Below, one piece after another: positions 7,916 to 16,811 of a stretch of 64,000 nt of DNA. Position numbers and translations under genes: made by a program. Under the pieces are notes generated by a model that made no database searches, was not told where the DNA came from, and worked only from the letters and a program-made list of their open reading frames with translations. The stretch is taken from positions 411,729-475,728 of the forward strand of contig NZ_FOAV01000002.1 of assembly GCF_900109745.1 (NCBI RefSeq). The letters are read 5' to 3'. Source of the DNA: Roseateles sp. YR242 (GTDB lineage: Bacteria; Pseudomonadota; Gammaproteobacteria; Burkholderiales; Burkholderiaceae_C). Positions within the stretch are counted from its first letter, which is position 1. Every line of letters starts with the position of its first letter.

Positions 7916-9599
7916 GGACAGTTTCTTGGGCAGGGGATGGCGCGATGCGCGGCAGCAGCAGACGGAATTCGTTCAGGTGCTGCGCGTCGAGACGGTGGTA
8001 ATCGATCCTCCCGCCATAGCGCTCGCTCAGTTCCCGGCAAATGTACAGGCCCAGCCCCGTTCCACGGCTTCGGGTTGAAAAGAATGGTTCGAACAAGTGT
8101 CGTTCTACCTCTGCCGGCAGGGGATCAGCGTCGCTCAGGACCGACAGTCGTATCCATTCCGCCCCCTGCTCCGCCACTTGCACCCGCACGGACGCCGCGC
8201 CAGGACGTGTATGGCGCAGGCCGTTGTCCAGCAGGTTGATGAGGATGCGGCGCAGATGCTCGGGGTCGAAGCTCACCACCGCGTGTTCACGTTCGATCTC
8301 TACCCGCAAGGGGCTGGCGTCGCCCTCCGGCAGGCGCTGCGTGGCGGCCCAATCTGCGCAATATTCACGCACCAGCGGCGAGAGCGCGAGCACCAGCGGC
8401 ACCGGTGCAATGCCCGGCGCCACTTCCATCACGTCGTCCACGATGCGCTTGAGCCGCTCCACGTTGCTGGCCACCATGCGGGTGAGCTGCTCCAGGCGGG
8501 GCTGACCCGCGCAGTCTTCTTCCAGCAGTGCGTTCGCCTGCGAGATGGCGGTGAGCGGATTGCGGATTTCGTGGGCGATACCGGCAGAAACGCGTCCCAT
8601 CGCCGCCAGTTTCTCCTGGCGGTTGCGGGCCTCGAGATGGCGGTTGTCCTCGACGAACAGCACACACAGATCGTCACCATCCAGCGGCCGAAGCGTGAAA
8701 CGCATGCGCACATGCAGCGAACGCTGCAGACCGCCGCCGAAGTCCAGCAGCACATCGCCGCCGGCCTCGGGCCAGCTGTGTTCGGTGTAGGCCTCTTTCA
8801 GGGCGCGCAGCAGCGGTGCCCAGGAGGGGGTGGTGTCCAGGCGGAACGGGCCCGGACGCAGGGTGGCGCCTTCAGCCAGCAGCGCGCGGGCCGCCGGGTT
8901 GGCGGTACGCACCAGGCCGCGGCGGTCGGCCACCAGCACGCCCTCTTCCATTTCTTCAATCACCAGTCGGTTCAGGTCGGCCTGCTGGCGGGCGTATTCC
9001 AGGCTGCCGCGCGCGGCGCGCTCCTCACGGGCCAGCCGGCTGGACAATTCATTGGCGAGCAAGGTGACCACAAACAGGCCCACCCCCAGCAGGCCGGCCT
9101 GGCTGATGCGCAGGCCGCTGTCCAGTCCCAGCATGACCGCCCAGGCGGCCACCGCCAGAAGCTGCAGGCTGGCCAGCGCGGCGCAGGCCAGCGCCCGCAG
9201 GCGTGGCAGCAGCGCCCCGGCCATCAGCACCGGCATGAAGAGCAGCGCCCCGTAGCTCAGGCCGGCCGGGTCCAGCCATTGCAGCAGGCTGAACAGGACC
9301 AGATCCACACCCATGCTCAGGACGATCTGGCGCCAGCTCAATGTCTGGCGCTCCGGTGTGGGCGGCCAGGCGCCGCCGCCGAACCAGCGCGGAAGCATCC
9401 ACGCCAGCACGGCCTGCACGCCATAGAGCAGCGAGAGCCAGGCGGCCCAGGAACTGGGCCGTGCGCCCATCAGGCTGGCCAGCGATTGGGTGGCCAGCAG
9501 TGCCAGACTCAGGGCCGCACGCGCCCCCATGAACGCGCGGTACAGGCGCTGGACGGTGCTGATACCGGTGGTGCGGGAAGACGAGTCGGAAAGCGGCAT
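7905..9599 (-). CDS. pilS: Membrane sensor histidine kinase (PilS-like)
   Basis: This 564-aa kinase begins with about six hydrophobic segments (residues 25-185), then a PAS region (LNRLVIEEMEEGVLVADRRG), a HisKA domain with phospho-His in SAGIAHEIRNPL, and a HATPase domain (NLLDNGLRHT, then SRGTGLGLYICRELS). The six-helix sensor plus PAS is the PilS layout. It is the partner of the overlapping pilR and probably shares an operon with the two small genes upstream (84-bp gap). Confidence 0.88.
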   Translation of the reverse strand: MPLSDSSSRTTGISTVQRLYRAFMGARAALSLALLATQSLASLMGARPSSWAAWLSLLYGVQAVLAWMLPRWFGGGAWPPTPERQTLSWRQIVLSMGVDLVLFSLLQWLDPAGLSYGALLFMPVLMAGALLPRLRALACAALASLQLLAVAAWAVMLGLDSGLRISQAGLLGVGLFVVTLLANELSSRLAREERAARGSLEYARQQADLNRLVIEEMEEGVLVADRRGLVRTANPAARALLAEGATLRPGPFRLDTTPSWAPLLRALKEAYTEHSWPEAGGDVLLDFGGGLQRSLHVRMRFTLRPLDGDDLCVLFVEDNRHLEARNRQEKLAAMGRVSAGIAHEIRNPLTAISQANALLEEDCAGQPRLEQLTRMVASNVERLKRIVDDVMEVAPGIAPVPLVLALSPLVREYCADWAATQRLPEGDASPLRVEIEREHAVVSFDPEHLRRILINLLDNGLRHTRPGAASVRVQVAEQGAEWIRLSVLSDADPLPAEVERHLFEPFFSTRSRGTGLGLYICRELSERYGGRIDYHRLDAQHLNEFRLLLPRIAPSPAQETVHER

Positions 9600-9683
9600 G
9601 GGGGGCGATCAAGGGCGGCGGTCAGATACGGCGACCACCTACGACATCAGGGTACGGGCGCCATGTGGCAGTCAGGACAACGC

Positions 9684-9956
9684 TCACCCCAGGCGGGCTT
9701 CGAAGCTGGCGCGGTGCTCGGCACTGCAGAACTGGCCGCCCCGCCCCGGCAGCGCATCGCTGGCGGGGAAGTGCATGCCACAAGCCGTGCAGCGGACCAT
9801 GGCCTCCGGTTCAGGTTCCACCGGCGTGGCCGGCGGGGGGCCTGCGGGCCGTGCGGGCGACGCAGGCGATGCGGAGGGTCGGTCCGGCCGGCCACGCTTG
9901 AAGCCCAGCACAAAGAAGAACAGGGCCAGGACCAGCACCCAGAACAGCAATTTCAT
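9684..9956 (-). CDS. Small membrane-anchored zinc-ribbon protein (PP0621-like)
   Basis: The 90-aa product has one N-terminal hydrophobic helix (residues 2-17), a Pro/Ala spacer, and a C-terminal Cys-rich motif (CTACGMHFP and QFCSAEHR) typical of a metal-binding knuckle. I recall this as the PP0621 family of unknown function, often found beside pilS in Betaproteobacteria. It starts 13 bp after the end of the CcsA-like gene. Confidence 0.75.
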   Translation of the reverse strand: MKLLFWVLVLALFFFVLGFKRGRPDRPSASPASPARPAGPPPATPVEPEPEAMVRCTACGMHFPASDALPGRGGQFCSAEHRASFEARLG

Positions 9957-9969
9957 TTCACGCGTCCGA

Positions 9970-10821
9970 TCACCAGGTGCGTTGCAGGATCACTTCCAGC
10001 ACGAAGCGCGAGCCGGCATACGACAGCAGCAGCAGCCCGGCCCCGAAATAAAGCCAGCGGGTGGCCCGCCGCCCACGCCAGCCAAACACTCGCCGCCCGG
10101 TGAGCAGGCCGGTGAGCACCAGCCAGCCGAGCACCGCAAACAGCGTCTTGTGGTCCCAGCGCCAGGACGGCATGAAGGCCCAACCCAGCACCAGCGCCAG
10201 GGACAGCACCACCACCCCCGCGCCCACGAATTGGAAGGTGAGCCGCTCCAGCCGCAACAGCGGCGTGGTGAGCACCGGCGTGGTCAGCATGGGGCCGCCC
10301 TGCCCTTTTTGCGCCCGCATCTGCCGTTCGGCCCGGTTGAGCATCACCGCATGCATCACCGCCACCCCGCACAGGCCGTAGGAGGCCAGGCCCATGGCCC
10401 AGTGCAGCGGCGCCAGGGGTGAGCCCGCCTGTGGGCGATATTCGCCAGGAAAGAGCCACGCCACCAGCATCACCAGCAGGCCCAGGATGCTCAGCAGCCG
10501 CTGCGCGGACGGCAGCGGCAAAAAGCGGCTCTCTATTAAATAGACACCCAGCACCAGCCACAGGGTCATGGACAAGGACGGCGCGAAGCCGAAGCGGGCC
10601 GCATGCACCAGCCCGCTGGACGGCGCCGGGGCGCCGATACCGGCAATATCTGTCACCAGGGCGGCCAGGTGCAGGCACCAGGCCAACGCCAGCACAATAC
10701 GCCACGTGCGGGGGCGCCGCGTGGCCCAGAATGCGGCCAGGGCGTAGGCCAATACGCCGGCAACGCTGAGCACCGTCAACAGCGCGCCGGCAGGCTGTTC
10801 TGATCCGAACGATAAAATCAT
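9970..10821 (-). CDS. CcsA/YpjD-like cytochrome c assembly membrane protein
   Basis: This 283-aa protein has eight or so hydrophobic segments and a SWRWDHK motif near residue 200, the Trp-rich segment seen in haem-handling proteins of the CcmC/CcsA family. I chose MILSFGSEQP at 10821; the frame is open upstream to 10875, but that would run into the divergent ffh start at 10869. No strong ribosome-binding site precedes it. Proteins of this type beside ffh (YpjD/CorE) are annotated as inner-membrane proteins of uncertain role, so a direct part in cytochrome c maturation is not established. Confidence 0.75.
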   Translation of the reverse strand: MILSFGSEQPAGALLTVLSVAGVLAYALAAFWATRRPRTWRIVLALAWCLHLAALVTDIAGIGAPAPSSGLVHAARFGFAPSLSMTLWLVLGVYLIESRFLPLPSAQRLLSILGLLVMLVAWLFPGEYRPQAGSPLAPLHWAMGLASYGLCGVAVMHAVMLNRAERQMRAQKGQGGPMLTTPVLTTPLLRLERLTFQFVGAGVVVLSLALVLGWAFMPSWRWDHKTLFAVLGWLVLTGLLTGRRVFGWRGRRATRWLYFGAGLLLLSYAGSRFVLEVILQRTW

Positions 10822-10868
10822 CCTCAAAGTGTAATGAGACACGCCGGTTTTCCGCCGGCGTTTGAACA

Positions 10869-12272
10869 ATGGCATCCACTCTCACCGACCGCCTGAGTCG
10901 CCTCGTCAAGACGATGCGCGGGCAAGCCCGCATCACCGAAGACAACGTGCAGGACATGTTGCGCGAGGTGCGCATGGCGCTCCTTGAGGCGGATGTGGCC
11001 CTGCCCGTCGTGCGCGACTTTGTCGCCCGCGTCAAGGAAAAAGCCCTGGGCGCGGAGGTGGTGGGTTCACTCTCCCCCGGCCAGGCCCTGGTGGGCATCG
11101 TCCACAAGGAACTCGCTGCCACCATGGGCGAGGGCATTGCGGACATCAACCTGGCCGCGCAGCCGCCCGCCATCATCCTGATGGCCGGCCTGCAGGGTGC
11201 CGGCAAGACCACCACCACCGCCAAGCTGGCCAAGCACCTGATCGAAAAGCGCAAGAAGAAGGTGCTGACGGTCTCTGCGGACGTGTACCGCCCAGCCGCC
11301 ATCGAACAGCTCAAGACCGTCACTGGCCAGGCCGGTGCCGAATGGTTCCCGTCCACGCCGGACCAAAAGCCGCATGACATCGCGCTGGCCGCGCTGGACC
11401 ATGCCCGCCGCCACTTCTTTGACGTGCTGCTGGTGGACACGGCCGGGCGTCTGGCGATCGACGAGGCGTTGATGGCGGAAATCCGCGACCTGCACGCCAC
11501 GCTGAAGCCGGTGGAAACCTTGTTTGTCGTGGACGCCATGCAGGGCCAGGATGCGGTCAATACCGCCAAGGCCTTCCGCGAAGCGTTGCCGCTGACCGGC
11601 ATCGTGCTGACCAAGCTGGATGGTGACTCGCGCGGTGGCGCGGCGCTCTCCGTGCGCCAGATCACCGGTGCGCCGATCAAGTTTGCCGGCGTCTCCGAGA
11701 AGATCGACGGGCTGGAAGTCTTCGACGCCGACCGGCATGCCGGCCGGGTGCTGGGCATGGGCGACATCGTCGCCCTGGTCGAGGAAGTGCAGAAGGGCGT
11801 GGACGTCGAGGCGGCGCAGAAGCTGGCCGAGAAGCTCAAGTCCGGCGATGGTTTCGACCTGAACGACTTTCTGGCGCAGATCTCCCAGATGAAGAAGATG
11901 GGGGGCCTGTCCGGCCTGATGGACAAGCTGCCCACGCAGATGACGGCCAAGGCCGGCCCGCAGGACATGGACAAGGCCGAGCGCGACATGAAGCGCATGG
12001 AAGGCATCCTCAACGCCATGACGGCCAAGGAGCGCCGCCAGCCCGCGCTGCTGATGGACGGCAAGTCCAAGGCCAGCCGCAAGCGCCGCATCGCTGCAGG
12101 TGCAGGTGTCCAGATCCAGGAGGTCAACCGCCTGCTGAATCAGTTCGACCAGATGCAGGGGATGATGAAGAAGATGAAGGGCGGCGGCCTCATGAAGATG
12201 ATGAAGAAGCTGGGCGGCGCCAAGGGGCTGAAGGGCATGATGGGCGGCGGTGGCGGCGGCATGCCGTTCTGA
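10869..12272 (+). CDS. ffh: Signal recognition particle GTPase Ffh
   Basis: Ffh binds 4.5S RNA and signal sequences of nascent membrane proteins and docks with FtsY. The N domain (MASTLTDRLSRLVKTMRGQ) is followed by GTPase motifs G1 GLQGAGKTTTTAKL (about residue 107), G3 DTAGR and G4 TKLDGDSRGG, then a Met-rich M domain (from about 330) ending in a Gly-rich tail GMMGGGGGGMPF. The length of 467 aa is normal. The receptor gene ftsY lies convergently just downstream, so both SRP protein genes are clustered. Confidence 0.97.
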   Translation: MASTLTDRLSRLVKTMRGQARITEDNVQDMLREVRMALLEADVALPVVRDFVARVKEKALGAEVVGSLSPGQALVGIVHKELAATMGEGIADINLAAQPPAIILMAGLQGAGKTTTTAKLAKHLIEKRKKKVLTVSADVYRPAAIEQLKTVTGQAGAEWFPSTPDQKPHDIALAALDHARRHFFDVLLVDTAGRLAIDEALMAEIRDLHATLKPVETLFVVDAMQGQDAVNTAKAFREALPLTGIVLTKLDGDSRGGAALSVRQITGAPIKFAGVSEKIDGLEVFDADRHAGRVLGMGDIVALVEEVQKGVDVEAAQKLAEKLKSGDGFDLNDFLAQISQMKKMGGLSGLMDKLPTQMTAKAGPQDMDKAERDMKRMEGILNAMTAKERRQPALLMDGKSKASRKRRIAAGAGVQIQEVNRLLNQFDQMQGMMKKMKGGGLMKMMKKLGGAKGLKGMMGGGGGGMPF

Positions 12273-12290
12273 GTTGCACCAGGCAAAGCA

Positions 12291-12315
12291 AAGGGCTCCC
12301 GAGGGAGCCCTTTTT
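12291..12315 (+). terminator. Intrinsic terminator after ffh
   Basis: The stem AAGGGCTCCC / GGGAGCCCTT is followed by a T-run (12311-12315). It lies between the convergent ffh and ftsY genes and, because the stem is flanked by A residues on the other side, could act in both directions. Confidence 0.9.
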
Positions 12316-12382
12316 GTTGGTTGTTCCGCCCTGGCGGCCCTGGCGACCAAGCCGGAGACCGTTCAGCAGCATCCGCTAGGCA

Positions 12383-13780
12383 TCACTCCAGCAGTGCCAG
12401 CGCGAATTCGCGTGCGTCGAAGGTCTGCAGGTCCTCGAGCTTTTCGCCCACGCCGATGAAGTAGACCGGCACGGGCCGCTCACGGGCAATGGCCGCCAGC
12501 ACGCCGCCCTTGGCGGTGCCATCCAGCTTGGTCACGATCAGGGCGGTCAGGCCCAAAGCCTCGTCGAAGGCCTTCACCTGGGTGAGCGCGTTCTGGCCGG
12601 TATTGCCGTCCACGACCAGCAGAATCTCGTGCGGCGCGCCTTCCTGCGCCTTGCCGATCACACGCTTGATCTTCTTGAGCTCTTCCATCAGGTGGAGCTG
12701 TGTGGGCAGACGGCCGGCGGTGTCGGCGATCACCACGTCAGCCCCGCGCGAGCGGCCGGCCACCACGGCATCGAACGTCACGGCGGAGGGGTCCCCCCCT
12801 TCCTGGCTGACGATCTGCACGCGGTTGCGGTCGGCCCAGACGGAGAGCTGCTCGCGGGCTGCGGCGCGGAAAGTGTCTGCAGCGGCCAGCAGCACATTGG
12901 CTTCGGCATCCGCCAGATGGCGGGTGAGCTTGCCGATGCTGGTGGTCTTGCCGGCGCCGTTCACGCCAACCACCATCATGACGGTGGGGCTGTGCTCGCC
13001 GATGACCAATTGGCGTTGCAGCGGCTTCAGCAGCTCGGTGAGCGCATCAACCAGCAGCAGGCGCACGGCGGCGGGCTCGGTGACCTTGCTGTCCTTGACG
13101 CGGCGCTTGAGGTCCTGCAGCAGGAACTCGGTAGCCTTGACGCCGGCGTCGGCCATCAGCAGGGCGGCTTCCAGCTCTTCATACAGCGCGTCGTCGATCT
13201 GCGTGCCGGTGAAGACCTGGGCGATGCTGGAGCCGGTCTTGCGCAAGCCCTGGCGGAGCTTGTCCATCCAGGACTTGCGTGCAGCCGGCTCAGCAGGTGC
13301 GACGGGGGCCGGGGCAGGCGTTGCCGAAGTGGCTGTGGGCGAGGGCTTGGCGCCAAAGACGGGAAGGGACGCTTTGGCGGTGGTGGGCGTGGCTGGAGCG
13401 GGGGCCTGGGCCGGTGTTGGTGTGGTCGCGGTGGGAGCGGGTGCTGCGACAGGCATTGCTGGCTGCACTGCTGGCGTCGCGATGACCGGTTGAACAGTGG
13501 CAACTGGGGCCTGCACGGGTGAAGCGACTTGCGGCGCTGCGAACGAAGGGCCGGAGGGCCGCGCAACAACGGGCCCTGGCGCGGACGGAGCGACGGGGGG
13601 CGGCACGGGTGCCAAGGCCGGAGCCGGAGCGGGAGCGGGAGCCAACTCAACAGCATGAGCCGGGACTGCCGCCGGGATTTCCGGTGTCGTAACAGGCGCG
13701 GCATCTGATGCCGCAACAGGCACCGGTGCGGGCGCGGCCTCGGAGCCGAAGCCCAGTTTTTTCTTGATGAAGCTAAACAT
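12383..13780 (-). CDS. ftsY: Signal recognition particle receptor FtsY
   Basis: FtsY is the membrane-associated GTPase that receives Ffh-ribosome complexes. Motifs are G1 GVNGAGKTTSIGKL, G3 DTAGR and G4 TKLDGTAKGG, in the C-terminal 300 residues. The N-terminal 160 residues after MFSFIKKKLGFG are a low-complexity Ala/Pro/Val A-domain. I chose the ATG at 13780 because FtsY proteins often begin MFSF; an in-frame TTG at 13804 after an AAAGG is an alternative. Neither has a textbook ribosome-binding site. Confidence 0.95.
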   Translation of the reverse strand: MFSFIKKKLGFGSEAAPAPVPVAASDAAPVTTPEIPAAVPAHAVELAPAPAPAPALAPVPPPVAPSAPGPVVARPSGPSFAAPQVASPVQAPVATVQPVIATPAVQPAMPVAAPAPTATTPTPAQAPAPATPTTAKASLPVFGAKPSPTATSATPAPAPVAPAEPAARKSWMDKLRQGLRKTGSSIAQVFTGTQIDDALYEELEAALLMADAGVKATEFLLQDLKRRVKDSKVTEPAAVRLLLVDALTELLKPLQRQLVIGEHSPTVMMVVGVNGAGKTTSIGKLTRHLADAEANVLLAAADTFRAAAREQLSVWADRNRVQIVSQEGGDPSAVTFDAVVAGRSRGADVVIADTAGRLPTQLHLMEELKKIKRVIGKAQEGAPHEILLVVDGNTGQNALTQVKAFDEALGLTALIVTKLDGTAKGGVLAAIARERPVPVYFIGVGEKLEDLQTFDAREFALALLE

Positions 13781-13824
13781 GAAGGAGACTGCTCGCCGTT
13801 TCAATCGCCTTTTTCCGGCGGGGC

Positions 13825-13854
13825 TTGCATTGTCGTAGAAAACCTTGCTATAGT
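13825..13854 (+). promoter_or_regulatory. Promoter of the tRNA gene
   Basis: TTGCAT (13825-13830) and TATAGT (13849-13854) are separated by 18 bp. The predicted start, near 13861, is about 8 nt before the mature tRNA 5' end. Confidence 0.7.
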
Positions 13855-13868
13855 CGCGTTCTTCGCAA

Positions 13869-13945
<77 letters not shown>

Positions 13946-13952
13946 GATAAAT

Positions 13953-13984
13953 CAAAGGGTTACGACGCAAGTCGTAACCCTTTG
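13953..13984 (+). terminator. Strong hairpin after the tRNA
   Basis: A perfect 14-bp stem (CAAAGGGTTACGAC with its complement) closes on a GCAA tetraloop 8 bp after the tRNA CCA. The following T-run is only three bases, so termination efficiency is uncertain. Confidence 0.7.
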
Positions 13985-14077
13985 TGCTTTGTGGCGACGC
14001 CACTTGTCAGAACGATCTGATATTTCTCTCTCGGAGCCCCCGCACGCCGGCCCAAAGTCGGAAGAGCAACGTCGGTC

Positions 14078-14296
14078 TTAGACGTGCAGCTGCTCCAGCA
14101 GAACGCCGATCTCGCCCTCCACGGCCCTGTACTCCTCCTTCACGTACGAGAGGAACTGGGGCAGTTGGAGGTGGTAGTCCTCATAGTCGGCGCGATCTCG
14201 AATCGTCGCACTCCGGAGCAGCCCCTCGTGATAGAGCACCGCGTCACGGACCGACTGCAGGAGCATCGGGGCCCAGGCATCCGGGATGGAAATCAT
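14078..14296 (-). CDS. Small protein of unknown function
   Basis: The 72-aa product (MISIPDAWAPMLLQSV...) is predicted to be helical and acidic at the C-terminus, with no signal peptide or known motif. Its ATG overlaps the stop codon of the upstream small ORF by 4 bp (ATGA), so the two are probably translated together. Small two-gene units like this in an accessory region could be a toxin-antitoxin or effector-adaptor pair, but nothing in the sequence shows that. Confidence 0.5.
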   Translation of the reverse strand: MISIPDAWAPMLLQSVRDAVLYHEGLLRSATIRDRADYEDYHLQLPQFLSYVKEEYRAVEGEIGVLLEQLHV

Positions 14297-14478
14297 GCGG
14301 CCTCCTTGATCGCGTTTTTTGCAAGTTCGGTCAGCAGGCGTTTGAACTGTTCAAGGGGCATATCGAACGCTGGAGCGATGGTGTAGTGGGTCGCACCAAA
14401 GGAATCGTTGAAGGCATCAAGGACGACGGCTAGTCCCTCAGGAAGGACTGAATCAACCCGGGTTGATTCAGATCGCAT
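14293..14478 (-). CDS. Small protein of unknown function, coupled to the next ORF
   Basis: I place the start at 14478 (MRSESTRVDSVLPEG, 61 aa) because the longer version from 14550 overlaps the end of the STY0301-like gene. A GAGG lies about 11 nt upstream, which is rather far. The C-terminal half (MPLEQFKRLLTELAKNAIK) looks amphipathic. A perfect 22-bp palindrome lies within its first codons. No family is recognised. Confidence 0.45.
   Translation of the reverse strand: MRSESTRVDSVLPEGLAVVLDAFNDSFGATHYTIAPAFDMPLEQFKRLLTELAKNAIKEAA
14449..14470. repeat. Perfect 22-bp palindrome
   Basis: The arm TGAATCAACCC is followed directly by its exact complement. It falls inside the first codons of the small ORF on the minus strand. 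It may be an operator or an mRNA hairpin limiting translation. Confidence 0.5.
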
Positions 14479-14521
14479 TCGATGCCGATCCTCAGACGCG
14501 GGAACTTGCCTCCATCGCAAA

Positions 14522-14956
14522 TCAGCGGCAGCTCGCCGACTGAATTTCAAACACGCCGTCTCGCAACTTGCGGCTGACCATGGTGCATTGCTTGTAGCCC
14601 TCCAAGGCGTGCGTGAGCACGACGCTGGTGGCGTAGTACCCGCAGATGGCGATGGCGCCAGGTGTCGTTGGCAAGTTCCAGAGCACCGTTTCGGTCACCG
14701 TGCCCTTGGCGTCTCGCTTGGTTTTTACATCGTCGTAGATGGCACCAGCCCTTGCATCGAGCGGACCTTCATTGATGCGAAAAGCCACCAACGTGTGCTT
14801 GGGCGTCTCCTGCCCCACCGTGAAACCGGCAGGCACCTCGCCCAACTTTTGCTGCGTCTGAGGAAGTTGGGCCGGGCAACTGAAGGCCTGCGGGGCGGCG
14901 CTCACCGACGCACAAGCCAGCGACAGGGCGAGGATGGGGCCAAGCTTGATCAGCAT
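14522..14956 (-). CDS. STY0301-like periplasmic protein (orphan immunity candidate)
   Basis: The 144-aa product begins with a clear signal peptide (MLIKLGPILALSLACASVSA, cut before APQAFSCP). The mature part has four Cys residues and the pattern AIYDDV, DAKG, VLW, AICGYYATSVVLT, GYKQC and a terminal SASCR. The same pattern occurs in the protein at 19092-19541, so the two are paralogues. I recall the STY0301 family as small secreted proteins near type VI secretion genes. Here no candidate toxin lies immediately upstream. The start at 14956 was chosen from the signal peptide; no good ribosome-binding site is seen. Confidence 0.7.
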   Translation of the reverse strand: MLIKLGPILALSLACASVSAAPQAFSCPAQLPQTQQKLGEVPAGFTVGQETPKHTLVAFRINEGPLDARAGAIYDDVKTKRDAKGTVTETVLWNLPTTPGAIAICGYYATSVVLTHALEGYKQCTMVSRKLRDGVFEIQSASCR

Positions 14957-15014
14957 AACAACGGGCTTGCCAAAGAAACCAGAGTGTTGGACGGTATTGT
15001 TGTTGGGCAATCGG

Positions 15015-16811
15015 TCACACCAAAGCATTTGCGAAAGCACCGTCCCCAGAGACCGCCACGATGAGCTTGTGCGTCGCTCGTGTGGCCGCGACATAGAAGA
15101 GCTTCGCCTCGTCTGCCGGCTCCTCCCCCCCGTGCGGCATCCGTCCCACGCCCGCAATTGCCACGACTGGAAATTCCAGGCCTTTGCTGGCGTGCATCGT
15201 CATCACCTTGATCGTGTTGGCCAGCGGATCGAAATCACCCGATCGGTGCCGGACATGATGTGGCAGCCGCCGATGGCTCAAGCTTCTGGCACATTGGTCC
15301 ATCGTGCTGTGATCCCGGCACAGGATGGCCATGTCACCCCATGCATGCCCCTCCTGATGCGCGGCCGATAGGAGCCCCGCAATCGTCGTGGGCTCCTGAC
15401 TCGGCGTAGGCACGCGGACGATCAATGGCTCTGGCCCCTCCCTGCCACAACTCAGTGGCTGAACCAGAGGCACTCCATCGTCATCCTGCATGTCAGGTTG
15501 GAGAAACTCGGCCGCAACGCGATTGGCGGTTTGCAGGATCTGCTTTGTGTTGCGGTAGTTGATCTTGAGAATCGTGGTGCGGCCGGCAGCTTGAATGCCC
15601 ACGCTCTTGAAGCTAAAGCCGCGGGCTCGGCTCTTGCCGTAGATGTCCTGTGCGCTGTCGTACAGGATCAACAAGCTGTTGGTCTCGGGATCGACCATTT
15701 GCGTGACCAGTTTGAGCCATTCAGGTTGGAAGTCATGGCCTTCATCGACCATGACCGCTTGGTACTGTCCTGAAGGAATTTGCTTGCGGTCGACGCCGCG
15801 AATCACGTTGTGGACCATCTGGTCGAACATGCCCGGGCCTTGAGGCGGGATGGGCTGGCCGTACGCCACCAACTGCTGCCGGCACCATTTGTGGAAATTC
15901 CGGACGTGTACCCTGTCTGTCAGCCCCTTGGCGGCAAACAAGGCGGTGAGCTTCACCGCCAACGGTTCGTTGTAGCAAAGGACCAGAATCGGCCGGATGG
16001 CGTGGGCATTCGCCAGCAGCTCGGCCCGATAGCCCAGGATCATCGTCTTGCCGGAACCGGCGACCCCATGGATCACGCGGTGACCTTCCCCCAGACTGCG
16101 AGCCAGTTGCTCCTGCTGTATGTCCATCACGCGCATGATGCTGGGCAACTCTTGCGGATCCTCCGAAAGGAGGCTTCCCTGAACCGGGACTCTCACCTGC
16201 GGGAACATGATCCAGCGCACCCGTTCGAGCTGTGGCACAGAGATGGCCTTGCCGAACGCATGGGGAAACATATTCCACAATCTCTGCTGAAACGCCTCCG
16301 GCTCTGCGGACTCCAGCATTTCGTCCTTGCAGATCACGAGATGGGGCTCGATCGCCTGGTCGAGCCCTGCTTGCTCGAATTGCTTGCGGGTGATGTTGGT
16401 GAAGACAACACCACTGCCCCAGGGAAAGGCGAGCTTGCCACGGTGGGGGCCGTCGGCAAGGATCAACTCGGCGTCCCGTTCCAGGGCATTGACGACCTGA
16501 ATCGCGCAGTGGCGGACCTGCATTGCCGGATTGACGACCGACTTGACTCGGTTGTCGGCGAATATGGTCCAGGTTTCCCGGCTGGCCTCCTGGATCGTAT
16601 CCAGCAGCCAGTCCTTGGCCTCGAGGATCAAGATGCCGCGGCGGGGGTGAATGATGACGAAGTCGGGGTGAGTCTGCTTAGGACCGACGGGGACGTCATA
16701 CCAAAGCATGTAGTCCTCATCGAGTTTGCCTTCCAGACGCTCGGCAATGCGCCGTTCGCCCGGCGTCATGCGTCCTGCACACGCGCTCATTGCGGGGATG
16801 AGTACCGCCAT
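15015..16811 (-). CDS. NERD-domain UvrD-like superfamily 1 helicase
   Basis: The 598-aa protein combines an N-terminal NERD nuclease-related domain (about 15-130; DFVIIHPRRGILILEAKDW carries the Asp and Glu-x-Lys of that fold) with an SF1 helicase core: Walker A GVAGSGKT, motif II VMVDEGHDF, INYRNT, motif V VMTMHASKGLEFPVV and motif VI LFYVAATRA. It should act on DNA with coupled ATPase and possible nuclease activity. It sits in an accessory stretch next to a tRNA, among competition-type genes, so a defence or mobile-element role is possible but not shown. A second, truncated Walker or extra accessory domain is not visible. Confidence 0.88.
   Translation of the reverse strand: MAVLIPAMSACAGRMTPGERRIAERLEGKLDEDYMLWYDVPVGPKQTHPDFVIIHPRRGILILEAKDWLLDTIQEASRETWTIFADNRVKSVVNPAMQVRHCAIQVVNALERDAELILADGPHRGKLAFPWGSGVVFTNITRKQFEQAGLDQAIEPHLVICKDEMLESAEPEAFQQRLWNMFPHAFGKAISVPQLERVRWIMFPQVRVPVQGSLLSEDPQELPSIMRVMDIQQEQLARSLGEGHRVIHGVAGSGKTMILGYRAELLANAHAIRPILVLCYNEPLAVKLTALFAAKGLTDRVHVRNFHKWCRQQLVAYGQPIPPQGPGMFDQMVHNVIRGVDRKQIPSGQYQAVMVDEGHDFQPEWLKLVTQMVDPETNSLLILYDSAQDIYGKSRARGFSFKSVGIQAAGRTTILKINYRNTKQILQTANRVAAEFLQPDMQDDDGVPLVQPLSCGREGPEPLIVRVPTPSQEPTTIAGLLSAAHQEGHAWGDMAILCRDHSTMDQCARSLSHRRLPHHVRHRSGDFDPLANTIKVMTMHASKGLEFPVVAIAGVGRMPHGGEEPADEAKLFYVAATRATHKLIVAVSGDGAFANALV

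Noticed and set aside
9953-12127. Large frame opposite ffh
   Set aside because: It runs antisense to ffh and into the ccsA-like gene and has no protein-like motifs.
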